Source: Ilyonectria destructans (Eukaryota; Ascomycota; Sordariomycetes; Hypocreales; Nectriaceae). Taken from it: DNA of 64,000 bases. Below, in pieces: positions 12,101 to 25,819 of this stretch (positions are counted from its first letter, which is position 1; every line of letters starts with the position of its first letter). The notes beneath the pieces were generated by a model. It was not told the DNA's origin. It searched no databases and worked only from the letters and a program-made list of their open reading frames with translations. Made by a program: the position numbers and the translations under genes. The DNA lies in contig JAHEWK010000008.1 of the NCBI GenBank assembly GCA_020740775.1, positions 2,852,001-2,916,000 on the forward strand, given 5' to 3'.

Positions 12101-15100
12101 ATGCATACCGAAAAAGGAATAGAGCCATCAAATTCGGCGTCTCAAACAACTTGGGCCCCTGGAGAACAGCCGCCGGCGTCCTTACAACTACCACCCCTTT
12201 CGCTCGAAGACGATAAGGAGAGCACTGTTCGTAACTCTTCCGAAGACACCATGCCCGAGAATATCATCCATCACGCCCCCAATCGCCACCGGAGCCAAAC
12301 TCACGAGCGTGCCGAGGCCATGGGGCCTGACTTGGTACAGCTTACCCAGCGTATTACCGCCAACTCCAATATTGTCGGAGGTAATGCGAGCGCCCTGGCT
12401 CCACGCAGCGGCAGCGAGCTGGATCCTTATTCTCCCATATTTGACGGAGTCGCCTGGGTGAAAGCCTTTATGGCAATGATTCAATCTGATCCCGAAGCGC
12501 CGCCGACCCGGAAAAGTGGAGTGTCCTTCCGTGATCTGAGTGCCTTCGGATACTCCCTGGGCTCTGACTACCAGAAGGATGTTGGCAACGTCTGGCTTTC
12601 CCTGCTCTCTTCCATTCGCAGCTTGGTCGGGATGAACAGCAGCCGCAGAAGGATAGACATCCTCCGAGATTTGGAAGGCCTTGTTGAAGATGGCGAGATG
12701 TGCATCGTGCTTGGTCCGCCCGGGTCTGGGTGCTCGACCTTTCTCAGGACGATATCTGGTGAGGCGGACGGCGTTAGCATCAGCCCCGACTCTTACTTGA
12801 ACTTCCGAGGTACGCAGGATATCCTGAGTTTGCAACTCTTTCTCCAATTTCAACGCTAATACCAACCAAAGGCATCGATACTCGTTACATGCACAATTGG
12901 TTCTGTCGCGACGTGCTTTACAATGCCGAAGTCGACACTCATTTACCACATCTCACCGTCGGCGACACCTTAACATTCGCGGCTCGCGCAGCGGCTACGA
13001 ACTATACACCAAGAGGTTTGTCAAAAAACGAGGCTAGCGATATGGTCCGAGACGTTGTGATGGCCACGTTTGGCATCTCCCATACCGCGAAGACACGAGT
13101 GGGCGATGACTATGTTCGTGGAGTCAGCGGCGGAGAACGGAAGCGCGTTAGCATCGCCGAGGCAACACTCACAGGTGCAAAGGTCCAATGCTGGGATAAC
13201 GCTACCCGAGGTCTCGACAGCGGAAACGCAATTAATTTCTGCAACGCGCTGCGTGTTCAAGCGGATCTGTTGGATATTACCTCCATTGTCGCGATGTACC
13301 AGGCTCCCGAGTCAGCGTACGAAGTGAGTATAATCATATGACGTTCCCCTTCTGATCTTATGGCGCTGACGACAAGCCAAAGCTGTTCGATAAGGTCTTG
13401 GTGCTCTACGAGGGACGACAGATTTATTTCGGACGTACTCAGGATGCTAGGCAGTACTTTGAGGATTTGGGATTTGAGTGTAAGGCTTGATATCCGTTTC
13501 TTTTACTTATCGCTGTGTTGCTGCTAACTAACCATACCCAGGCCCTGACAAACAGACTACGCCAGACTTTCTAACCTCGATGACGAGCCCCGAAGAACGC
13601 CGAGTCAAGTCAGGCTTCCAGCCCTTGCCCCCACGGACTCCAGATGAATTCGCGCAGCGCTGGAAGCAAAGTCTCCAGCGCGATCTCTTGTTACACGAAC
13701 TTGAAACGTACGAAAAGTCCCACCCTTCGGTCCAGCGCCTCGATGAGTTTTCCCAATCGCGGCTGGGAGAGAGGAGCAAGATGCAACGCCTCAAGTCTCC
13801 TTACTCGCTTTCGTACTTGGAGCAGATCAGAATCGTCCTCTGGCGCAGCGTCCAGAGATTGAAGGGCGACCCGGCGTTTACTATTGCGCAGCTACTCTTC
13901 AACCTGACCATGGCTTTGATCCTTGGAAGCATGTTTTACAACCTCAAGCCGGATACGTCTAGCTTCTACTACCGCGGTGGTCTCATGTTTTTCAGCTTGC
14001 TTCTCAATGCTTTCTCAAGCCAGCTCGAGGTAGAAGACCTGCTCCCTGTGCTGTCTGAAGAAAGTGACTAATACATGCCATACAGGTCCTGACCCTCTAT
14101 GCACAGAGGCCAGTTGTCGAGAAACATAAGCGATATGCCCTGTACCACCAATCCGTCGAGGCAATTTCCAGCTTTCTGATTGATCTTCCCTACAAGACAT
14201 TAAACATGTTCCTCTTCAACATCATCATTTACTTTATGGCTGGGCTTAGGAAAGATGCCGGGGCTTTCTTCTTCTTCTGCCTCACAACGTACCTCATCAC
14301 CCTCGTCATGTCCGCCCTCTACCGAACTATCGCTTCCGTCACCCGCACTTCGGCTCAAGCCATGGTCCCAAGCTCTCTTCTCACAATGGGCGTTATGATC
14401 TACACTGGATTCACGATCCCAACGAAGTACATGCCTGGCTAGTCAAGATGGATGAACTACATTAACCCACTCGCCTACGCTTTCGAAGCCCTGATGGCGA
14501 ATGAATTCTCAGGGAGGCAGTTCCCATGCGCCCACATTGTACCGGCTGGGTCGGGTTATGAGGTACTTCCAGCAGACTCGACCATATGCTCCACTGTGGG
14601 CGCGCTCCCAGGAACCACCACTGTTGATGGAGATCGCTACCTAGCACTCAGCTTTGAGTACTATAATAAGAACAAGTGGCGGTAGGTTCAAGTTTCTTCC
14701 CGGCGACTGCGTCACAATGCTGATCGAAACTCAACTAGGGACATTGGAATTCTCTTTGCATACCTGGTCTTTTTCTTTATTGCTTACATCGTCGCTGCCG
14801 AGTTCGCCAAGCCCCCGAAAACGCAGGGAGAGGTCCTAGTTTTCCGCCGTGGTAAGATCCCTTCGGCCGTTAGCATGGGCGAAAAGCAACAAGACCCCGA
14901 GTCACCCCCACTAAGCAGGCCGACTGGTGCCCAAAAGACGGAAGCCAATACCAAACGTGGGCAAGATAGCTCTGGCGAGCAGAAGCCTGTGTTTCACTGG
15001 CAGAATCTCTGCTACGATATCAAGATCAAAGGGCAGCCACGTCGGATCCTTGACAACGTTGACGGCTGGGTGAAACCTGGAACCTGTACTGCCTTGATGG

Positions 15101-17239
15101 TAAGTTCGCCGGCCACCGATCAATGGACTGAGAAGTCGTAGGCTAACTTGGAGATAGGGCGCATCCGGAGCAGGAAAGACGACATTGCTAGACACGCTGG
15201 CCACCCGTGTCACCATGGGTGTAATCTCTGGCGATACACTGATCGACGGCAAGCCCACAGACGCTTCCTTCCAGCATCGCGTTGGATACGTCCAGCAACA
15301 GGACATACATCTTGATACCATGACAGTGAGAGAAGCTTTAGTATTCAGCGCAATCCTGCGACAGTCGGCCGAGATCTCCAAGCAAGACAAACTCGCCTAC
15401 GTCGATCATGTTATTGAAATGCTCAGTATGCAAGAGTTTGCCGATGCCATCATCGGTACTCCAGGCAGCGGACTCAATGTCGAACAACGCAAGCGGTTAA
15501 CAATTGGTGTTGAACTGGCCGCTCGACCCCAGCTTCTTGTCTTCTTGGATGAGCCGACATCTGGTCTCGACTCCCAAACATCGTGGGCCATATGCGACCT
15601 TATCCAAACACTTGTCAATAGTGGGCAAGCCGTCCTCTGTACGATCCATCAACCCTCCGCCATGCTCTTCCAACGATTCGATCGACTGTTGCTGCTACAA
15701 CCGGGTGGCAAGACTTTATACTTTGGCGGTGAGTCGGCCTAACGAAACTTGTTATTCCGTACAACATGCTGACACGCGTGGCAGAACTCGGGCCCAATTC
15801 ATCAACCTTGATCAGCTATCTAGAGCGCAACGGAGCGCCCAAGTGCCCAGCCAACGCCAATCCTGCCGAATGGATGCTGGAATCCACGTCGCCAGGTGAG
15901 GGAGCGTTGGAGTGGTTTGAGATTTGGCGATCTTCGCCCGAGTACAAGGAGGTACAGGCCGAGCTCCAGAGACTCCGCGATCGCTCCAACTGGACTCAGC
16001 CAGGTACGAACGACCAGGTGGATGCATCACAGCATCAGGAGTTCGTTGCTCCTATCGCCGTTCAGTCGTGGGAGGTCTTGAAGCGTACTGCCGCCCACTA
16101 CTGGAGATCTCCTACTTACATCTATTCGAAAGCATCACTCGCCATCCTCTCAGTAAGTGGATATATACCTTCCTACTTATGCAGCACCATGATTTTAACA
16201 GAAATTCTTTAGTCACTATACATCGGCTTCAGCTTCAGCGCCAAGAACAGTCTTCAGGGCTTACAAAACCAACTCTATGCTTTTTTTATGTTTCTAGTGC
16301 TTTTCGGCAATCTCAACGAGCAGATTATGCCCTTCTTTATTCCCCAGCGCGCTATCTATGAGGTCCGTGAGCGAACTTCAAAGATTTACAGGTGGCAAAG
16401 TAAGTGCTATATGAACCTTGCAAACTTCCACTGCCCATACTAACCAAAGCTTCAGCATATCTCCTCGCCAACGTCGTTGTTGAGATAGCCTGGAATACCG
16501 TCCTAGCTGCCGTTGTGTTCTTTTGCTGGTACTATCCTGTCGGCTTCCAGGCCAATACCACTGGCGATGATGCTGCGAGTCGCGGCTTGCTCGGCTTCTT
16601 GTTCCTCTGGCAATTTTTTCTCTTTACCAGTACTTTCTCTCATCTCGTCATCATCATTTTCGACACACCCGATCTCGCTGGTACTCTCGCCAGCTTAATG
16701 TGGATGCTTTGCATATCCTTTTGCGGGTAAGTTCACTCCCATTTGGATTAAAAAGAGTCTTCCCAATAAGACTAGAGGGTACAAGTGGCTAACCGTATCG
16801 CAGCGTGGGTGTTAAACGTGTGGACTTACCAGCCATCTGGCGCGACTTCATGTATCATGTGTCGCCAGCAACCTATTTGGTGAGCGGCGTGATGTCAACA
16901 TGTATCCACGGCAGCAACGTGGTTTGCTCGTCCAACGAAGAGTTGCAGGTAGCGCCGCCTACGAATATGTCTTGCCTCGAGTTTCTGGGCCCGTATGCTT
17001 CTACTTCCGGCGGACATGTGCTCAACCCTGCCGCAGTGGATACTTGTAGATATTGCCCGATGTCGAACACTGACCAGTTTCTGGCGACCTTCAACATCGA
17101 CTACGCGGATCGTTGGCGCAATTTTGGGCTGCTATGGGTGTATATCGGCTTCAATGTGGCCGCCACAGTGGTCATTTACTGGCTCTTCAGAGTCCCCAAA
17201 GGTCCTGGCATGAAACAAGTCTCTGCAAAGTCTGGATAG
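12101..17239 (+). pseudogene. PDR/ABCG full transporter with an in-frame nonsense codon
   Basis: About ten exons encode a (NBD-TMD)x2 PDR transporter of some 1480 residues. NBD1 has the degenerate Walker A of the family (GPPGSGCSTFLR), signature VSGGERKRVS and Walker B VQCWDNATRGLDSG. TMD1 lies around 13800-14700. NBD2 has canonical Walker [13 protein letters not shown] (15160-15190), signature [12 protein letters not shown] and Walker [18 protein letters not shown]2 and the cysteine-containing last loop run to the stop at 17239. At 14440-14442 a TAG interrupts the conserved string between YMPG and SRWMNYINP, where family members have Trp (TGG). The frame continues intact on both sides, so this is a point mutation. 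Coding is otherwise undamaged, suggesting a recent loss or an error in the sequence. Family role: efflux of hydrophobic toxicants at the plasma membrane. Confidence 0.88.
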
Positions 17240-17836
17240 ACAAAGTGAGGTTCACAGCCTACCGTGGGCTTCCTCAGCTATGTATTATTATTTTCCTTTT
17301 TTCTTTTTCTTTCTTTATGTTGTCAGAGAAATGTTGTAGCAAAAGTATAATTATAGAAGCGGTTTAGGGTAGCCATAGCCATGGTGTTGGGGCTGAGGTG
17401 CTATTATGGATCAGGACGTGAAGTGAGAGAGAGGAGTTGTGGTTAATGTCCGCCAGGTTAGTAGTATAGAGCTCATGATATGGGTCTTTGATAATAGTTA
17501 GCAGTTATTGTAAGTTAGGTAACTAAGTTTTATATAATGGCCGAGGGGCGTGGAGGCAATGGAGGATATTCTGGGGCTCTGGAGTAAATTTACCAGAGAG
17601 GTTATTGCAAGTCTTATCAATCAATCACCATGCGTTGGTTCTGAAAGCTATGGGTAGGGGAATGGGATTAATGCTTCATATACAACACTAAACATCTAAT
17701 GAGGAGGAAAAATATATACTGATTACTACTGCAATAGACAGGTTGATTTACGAGGCAGTAATTAATCGCAACTAAAAAAGTGGTATTATAAGGGTTGAAC
17801 TGATATTAAACTCTAGGGTTACATCTCTTTATGGCC
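17240..17836. other. intergenic 3' regions of two convergent genes
   Basis: AT-rich and pyrimidine-rich tail sequence (for example 17290-17320) between the ABC-transporter stop and the stop of the convergent GPI-protein gene. No gene seen. Confidence 0.5.
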
Positions 17837-18629
17837 CTAAATAAGGGCGAGAACCGCACTGAGAATGACGAGGGCCATACTTGTGCTGACAACAGATGCA
17901 GCATCCTCTTTATCGTCATTTGAGGTGCTATCGCCAGTTGCCGTGCTACCGTCACTTGAAGTGCTAGTTGCTGACGAGAAACTATCAGACGAAGAACTGT
18001 CTTCCGAAGAATCACTTGAAGCACTGGCAGAGGCGCTTGAGGAGGCGTCTGCAGAGGCACTTGCAGAGGCGCTTGAAGAGACATCTGCAGAGGCACTTGA
18101 AGAGTCACCCCCAGAACCGTTACCAGTGGTATCGTCGCAACTGCTTGCCGATAAGCATACCATGCCGTTCTCGCAATAATCGCCCGTTACGTCGGAACAA
18201 CAATTGTTGTCGCTTGAAATACAGCCTGCAAGGTGGGAGAGTAAGTTGCATGTCCAACATGAGGATAATATCGTGGTTCTAGTGTCACTTACCTCCTCCA
18301 CAAATCGTCTCGTCGTCGCCGCAGTCGGGCAGAGAGCTACCACCGCCGCTGCTGGAGCTATCATCGATGCACGTGTCCGATGTTGTGCAAGTTGTGCCGG
18401 CCTCGCAGTAGATTCCGACGGTAACATCGCAGCACATGGCGTCGGAGGGAATGCAAACGTCGGCGCACACTTGGCCATCGCAATCATCCTGGCGGGAGAG
18501 GAGCTTGTACCCGATTGATTTGGCGACAAGGGCTGGGGTTCGGCCGAGAGCAAGCGTGGCTGGGATCTCAAGTTGGAGAGATTCGCCCGCGTTTGATAGG
18601 AGCAGAAGAGAGATCGTAAGGAGCTTCAT
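17837..18629 (-). CDS. secreted GPI-type protein with duplicated eight-cysteine module and Ser/Ala tail
   Basis: Two exons (18293-18629 and 17837-18225) give 241 residues. A signal peptide (MKLLTISLLLLSNAGES) is followed by two copies of a cysteine module: C-x4/6-C-x3-C-x6-CC-x7-C-x5-C-x5-C. The intron falls inside module 2, within the CGGG/CISS segment. The second half is a low-complexity Ser/Ala/Asp repeat, then a hydrophobic C-terminus (SMALVILSAVLALI) typical of a GPI-anchor signal. This is the layout of a fungal cell-wall protein with an exposed disulfide-rich head on a glycosylated stalk. It lacks the CFEM cysteine spacing. Ligand and function are unknown. In the genome the tail appears as tandem imperfect GAGGCGCTTGAAGA-like units, prone to length change. 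Confidence 0.82.
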
Positions 18630-20008
18630 GATGGTGGTTGGACGCTTCGTTCAAGCGAGAAGACAGAAGACTATGTTCTAAGCAAGATGATGGATTTACT
18701 GAAGAACTGAAGAACAGGGAGGGGGCTTGGCTCTCTAATATATCCGAGCCAGAAGCACCCGGCCTTGCCAGCTGAAAGTGGGTAGAGAGGACGTTAGTGG
18801 CACGATTCAGACTGGGAAAAAGCCACATTCAACAATCGTTGTTGGGTAATTGGCTAGATCGGGGCTGTTGTGTTCATAGAAGTCCACGGAGCCGAGCCTA
18901 AAGTATGGTTATCTGGCTAGTCTGGACTAAGACAAACTAGTGAAATATGGAGCGCCACTATTTACCAATATTTCTCCCTTGGGCGGCATAGCGTAGGCTC
19001 TCTCAGTGATCCTAGTCATGAAGCCCCATTATTCTCCTCTTTAGCGTTGATAACTGAGTCTCGACTGCCTTGGTCCGACGATCCAGTGCTTGATATTGAC
19101 GGGCGTTGCGGTGTGCTAACCTCGTTTGGGTTCGGATGTTTTTATAGCTGAGCTTTTCATTGATCACAGCTAGCGAGGCGAACGCGGGTTCCAGAAGTTA
19201 ATCTCTCATGTGATTTGAGCACGATCATGCGCGGACTCTGTTTCACCGGATCTTCCGGATGGCCGAAAAGCAAGCACTAGTGAAGAAGCCCACGTGGATG
19301 CATCCTATTGAAGTCGAGACTCTGCAGTGGCGAGTTCCAGTCCATCTCCCTCAGATCTAACCTTTTAGAGCTATGTCCCTGTATGGCAAACAGGGCGAGC
19401 CAATCCAAGCATAGACTTCTATATGTGGTATTGATCTGAATACGCAGTACTAACTAAAGTAGCTCCACAACTATGCCCAGGTATCTTTTACGAAATACGG
19501 ATATCCTATGGCTAAATCTTTAGCATGTTGTCTGGGGAAAGAAGGCGTCAATGGTCATTGACTTCTGGCGGCACACAATCCAGACTAAATCGACAGATGG
19601 TGAGGGAGAGATAAATAATTGACGTCATTTTCGTGAATTATGTAACATTTTGTGCACGCGGGACGTTCCGATATCAATATTGATTGCATGGGGTGTGTAC
19701 GCGGGGCTTGTTGAAATATCTCACACGCGCTCTTTTTCTTAGCTGACTTTATCTACCCCCGGATTCTCTAGCTTCCCTCTGATCAAGGACACAAACGTCT
19801 TGATATTGTGCTACGCAATAAACCAAGAAGCCTCAACGTGGTCCGTTGCAGTATCGTGGCCGGCTCGCTTGGAAGTGGGCGAATGCTGCCCCAGACAGCC
19901 GTACGTGGAGCTTCAGATACTGGGAAACACGAAATCTGTTTAGCCCACAGAGTAGGTCGGAGGGAACTTCTAGATTAATGTTCATGCGTCAGCCAACCTC
20001 GGAGACGC
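18630..20008. other. intergenic, no gene seen
   Basis: Upstream of the GPI-protein gene. Short frames lack recognisable domains. The region ends at a coding-like remnant on the plus strand. Confidence 0.45.
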
Positions 20009-20521
20009 GACAATATCTGGGACATCGCGTCGGGTGATGACGCGCAACGTGCATGGCTAGAGGGCATCGAAGCAGGCGACACGATCCAAATCATTCCCTT
20101 TGGGATTTTTCAGGGATGGGTCAACTTTGTCTATGAGATTGAGATTAAAGCGGAGGGTGTAGGCGGGCTTGAGGAGAAGACAACCCTGAAATTGCCATCG
20201 CTCTCAACGCTGGCTGATAATCTCAATATCTACGAGCCCCTTGACAGTACTCGACAACAGACTCGACTACTTACTGTATACTCGAGGTCATTTGAACAGC
20301 TCTTGGTGTGCAGTCTTACTACCATGTCTCTTGATAGGTCTAACCATGAGAGTCATGAAGCCTTGTCTTTAATAATGAGGTTGCTGAGGGCTATCGTCGG
20401 ATTATTTGACCCCGACAAGAAGCCAAAATGCACGAAAGCAAATCAATCCTCAGTCTCAGCAGGTGAACTATTATTTTCTTGCTTATTGTTCAACGCTAGT
20501 GACGCATTTGCGAGACATTAG
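20009..20521 (+). pseudogene. coding remnant, C-terminal piece of a fungal multidomain protein
   Basis: One frame is open from 19979 to a TAG at 20519-20521 without a start codon; a TAA at 19976 precedes it. It begins with DNIWDIASGDDAQRAWL, then EGIEAGDTIQIIPF and GWVNFVYEIEI. This resembles a short segment found near the C-terminus of many fungal ankyrin- or F-box-type proteins (W-EGI-GD-I-P-W-N pattern), from memory and not checked. No upstream exon with a good start was found, so I read it as a truncated gene. It could instead be the last exon of a gene whose start I failed to recognise. Confidence 0.4.
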
Positions 20522-20939
20522 GAGGTGTTCTGCCATATATGACCGCCTTGTACGACAAGGGTCCAGAGGAATCTCCTCTTTTATGTCCATTTTGAGTAAC
20601 GCATTCTCATACAACAATTGTTGGATCCGGTACGGTCAATTTGATCAATTCAATAGTGTTCAAATTAATGATGATGATGTTGATCGTTCCTTGTGCCGGT
20701 CATCCGGACCGGCCGGAAGAGGGGTTATCAGACCCCCCTTCTGACTGGGGTCATGATATCAATCTATCAGAGGTTTCGTAATACAGGGTCTCTTTCTAAC
20801 AACAATCACACGTAAGCAGAGAGCAATTCCCTCACTCGTCAAAGTCTAAGTTGTCTCCTAACTTCCCAATTTGAGTCCTTGAGATCACTGTATCTACCTT
20901 CAATCAAGCGGGACTTCTCAATTTCCCACCCTCTCCGAC
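20522..20939. other. promoter region of the glycosyltransferase gene
   Basis: No gene. Contains a CCGGTCATCCGGACCGGCCGG palindrome-rich stretch near 20695-20716 (CCGGTC...GGCCGG), about 225 bp before the glycosyltransferase ATG. Confidence 0.4.
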
Positions 20940-22624
20940 ATGGGCAATCGCCTTTTACACCCTGTCGCAGTGCTGCTTGCGCTCGCAGCGGCACTGGTGG
21001 CCCTTTGGCCATCTTTGATGTCAAAACCAGCCCCTGAACAAATTCGCGGAAAACGCAACACAATCCTCTTCGTTACAAGCGAGCTACATGGCCTGGCCAA
21101 TGTTCACCTTGCCACAGCATACGCTCTTATCGAGTCACGCCCGGATGTAATGGTTCACTACGCCTCGTTCCCCAAGTTTGCGAAGAGGGTCGAGCGCGCG
21201 TCTTCCCAGGCCCGCAAGCTTGTCCCAGAAGCACCAGAGATCACTTTTCACGCCCTGGATGGCCGAACCTATGCCGAGGCCTCACCCTTGACGCAGATTT
21301 CCGGGAGTGAAAGAATGGTTCACGCTCCCGGTCTAAAGTCTGCAGAGGGGTTTTGTCGTATTATGAAGAATGGTCTGTCGCCATGGCCCGCAGATGAATA
21401 CTATGACATGTACTTGTCGATAAGAAAAATCATAGAAGAGGTAGACCCTGCAGTTGTGGTGTTGGATATGGTTTTTAACCCGGCAGTCGACGCTACCCGA
21501 GATATGCACCGTGCTCACGCAATCCTCACGCCAAATGTTCTCACAGGTATTGCGCCGGCTGTACAACCGGGACATAAAGTGCTTTGGAAATATCCTGCGT
21601 AAGACCCTGCGACATTCATTTTCCTCTGACGTTGAATGCAGTTTAACAATCATTGATGTAGGATGGCATCTGGTTATCCATATCCTGTTCCGTGGAGTCT
21701 CATTCCCGCAAACATATACTTGAATTTTCAAACTATCCGCTGCGTGCTTTCAACCGTTGGTGCTGGCGGTCGAAAGGCAGCCTTAAAGAGCATGGGAATA
21801 CAGAAGCCTCTCGACGTTTTGGGTTTGTACAAGCCAGATGTCCCGTGGATCACTCAGACATTACCAGGCGCACACTTCCCGTTAGACAATATTCCATCGA
21901 ATGTTGTTTGCGCAGGCCCCATTAATCTGGCTGATGCCGGAAATGAGCGGGAAGGGGGAAACGACCTTTTAGACTGGGTCAAAAGGGCTCCGACGATGAT
22001 GATTGCGCTTGGTGCCCACTACCAGTACACCGAACAACAAGCTCGAGTGATGGTGGACGCGATCCAACAAGTCCTTCGACAAACTGACATACAGGTGCTA
22101 TGGAAAGTAGTATTGCCTGATGCAATAGACGATAGCTTTCTCTACAGTATGGAGGCATCATCGTCAGGTCGCTTCAGGACCGAGAAGTGGCTGGACGTGG
22201 AGCCTCCATCACTGCTACTGACGGACACAATGGTAGCGTCGGTTCACCATGGCGGAGCTGGGTGTTTCCATGACGCTCTTGCGTGAGTACATTCCCATTA
22301 GGAGGTTAACTGACTCACGCTGATTGAATTGATATCACAAACAGCGCCGGTGTCCCACAGATAATTCTTCCTCTTTGGATTGATTTGTACGACTTCGCAC
22401 AGCTCGTCGAATATCTCGGAATTGGTACGTGGGCATGTCAGGATACAAGCCCCGATTGGACAGCAGAATGCCTCGCCGGTGCGTTCCTAAAGATTTTGGA
22501 CAGTGGCAGGATGGGTGCCGATATAAAGCGAAGAGCAAGGCAATTTGGGGAGCAAGCTCAGGAACAATCCGGTCGCTCTATTGCTGCTGATCAAGTGGCT
22601 AAGCTAGCGGCTTTAGGCTACTAG
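20940..22624 (+). CDS. family-1 UDP-glycosyltransferase with N-terminal membrane anchor
   Basis: Three exons: 20940-21598, 21662-22282 and 22345-22624, about 519 residues. An N-terminal hydrophobic segment (LLALAAALVALWPSLM) should act as signal anchor. The N-terminal Rossmann domain opens with ILFVTSELHGLANVHLA; the His is in the position of the catalytic base of GT1 enzymes. The C-terminal domain has the UDP-sugar-binding region VHHGGAGCFHDAL, spanning the second intron into AAGVPQIILPLWIDLYDFA. Family function: transfer of glucose or a related sugar to small hydrophobic acceptors (lipids, metabolites, xenobiotics). Acceptor unknown. It is followed in the same direction by the aminotransferase and an MFS exporter; this might be a small functional group, but no core synthase is present. 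Confidence 0.88.
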
Positions 22625-23326
22625 CAAGTTCATTATCTCAAGGATGACAAGCTGCGAAGGTCGAGTATTAATGTCCTGTACTTGAAATGCACGGCATGCC
22701 TATCTAGCAGGAAAAACTACCCAGTTGTTACTCTCCCAAGGGTTTGCAGCATTCACGAAGAACATTGAACAGTTGTCTGTTTGGTCTAAGTAATATAGCA
22801 ACGGTTACTCCCACCCACGCTTGATCAAGTTCTTATATGTAACGGGATCCTACTCGTGCTCTGACCTGTTGACTCGGAGGATACGTTTATCGACCCACAT
22901 CATACCCCACTGTCGGAATGTGGTCGAAAGTGACACTATGGAAAGACAACGGAAAACGTCCGAGAAGACCGCTTTTAACCGAGAGAAGGCGGCGGTCAAT
23001 TGATTCAAGCGATAAAAAGCGTCGACTCCACGGAACTAGTGGGTTGTGGTTGGCAAGGGTACGCCACCGATAGCGGAGCCATGATTGAAATTTTTGATGT
23101 TAAGGATGCTTCGTTCCACATTCTAATTACCTTCTACCAGGCTGTCGGTATCAACTGAGATCGCTCAGTTTCAATCCTCTGACTATACGACCACGACGTT
23201 GAGCAATCTAAGAATCAGCACTGCTAGTTGATGGTCCAACACACATCGACGGTCTTAGCCCAACAATTGATCCGCCTAAGCTGCTGAAAAATTAGCACAC
23301 CATCATCTCAACCTTAACTTCCGAAG
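22625..23326. other. intergenic, no gene seen
   Basis: Between the glycosyltransferase and aminotransferase genes. The aminotransferase promoter end includes ACTTCCGAA (23318-23326), immediately before the ATG. Confidence 0.45.
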
Positions 23327-24700
<1,374 letters not shown>

Positions 24701-25819
24701 TCACATGAGGGGATTTAACATACCAAACGGGATTGATAGGGAATAACAACTGTGTGGTGAAAGCCATAGTCGGGGCTTTACTATGCTTGATAATCGTTAT
24801 TGGACTGGGTAGACCAGGGCTCCAAGTAGCAGTGGGAGGTTTTAGACATCTATGTTACTCCTCCTTTATCAATTGTCGCCTGCTACTCTAAAGCTGTGTT
24901 TATCTTCCAAGTCAGATCCATTTCCATCACGGTAGCCTTGACGAGGGACTTAGTCTCCACGGTACCAATTACCACCGAGTCAATGAATCGCCGGTTGGGT
25001 CTGCTTAGATGTGGTCGTTGAAGGAAAACAACAATTGGATTACTGATCAGACCTCATACTAAACGAGACAAAGGACCAAAGGCAATGCCACGAAGCAGTT
25101 AAGAAATTAACTGTACGTCATAGTTTTGTCGACATGTAATGTTATTCTTCCCTAACTGGCAACCTCCTTCTATAATAATCTCTCAATTCCTTGTCCAAAG
25201 AAGGCAGGGACAATTAACGGTCGTATTCTGGCGCGCTAATTGATCAGTCCAAAGGTGGAATGCACACTCTAACACAAGGCGCTGGTAGTTGCGTATCGAA
25301 GAGATGCATATTATGGTGACATTTAACAATAACAGCCTTAAAGTGGGCCACTTTTTGCGGAATAGTTAATCGAGACACAATGGACCGGATTGAAGGCGTG
25401 GATACTGGTGGTTCGTGCAAAGCGAGAAACACGTCATCAAGGAGCCGGTAATTACATCACTTGATTAGACGGATGAACTTGCGTCTCACATTCGGAGCAG
25501 CGAATGACGAGCTGTGAGACCGCAAAATGTTACGTTCCAGCGACCGGTGTAGATCAAAGAGCGAGAAGGAGATGAAAACCAGTTTCTTACTCAAGGTGAT
25601 TAAAATAGGCACATGATAAGCACAGTCTCGGTCGTGAGTCATTCCCCGCGCAACGGCCAATCGTTGCCGAACCGGGTAAATCCTCCCAGCTCCGAGCATC
25701 GAGAACACTGAGCCCTGGAGCATGAAGACTTAAAAGACCTGCAAATCTCTCTGGAAATACTAGAAATATTCCAAAATGCAAGACACCTCCTCCACGCATT
25801 TCTCTCTATCCTCCCCTTC
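24701..25819. other. intergenic, no gene seen
   Basis: About 1.1 kb between the aminotransferase and MFS genes; no coding signal with recognisable domains. Confidence 0.5.

Noticed and set aside
14425..14445. Very short intron or programmed stop read-through in the ABC transporter
   Set aside because: The only GT-AG pair enclosing the TAG is 16 nt long, the removed codons are conserved in the family, and the TAG is not followed by the CTA context typical of fungal read-through.
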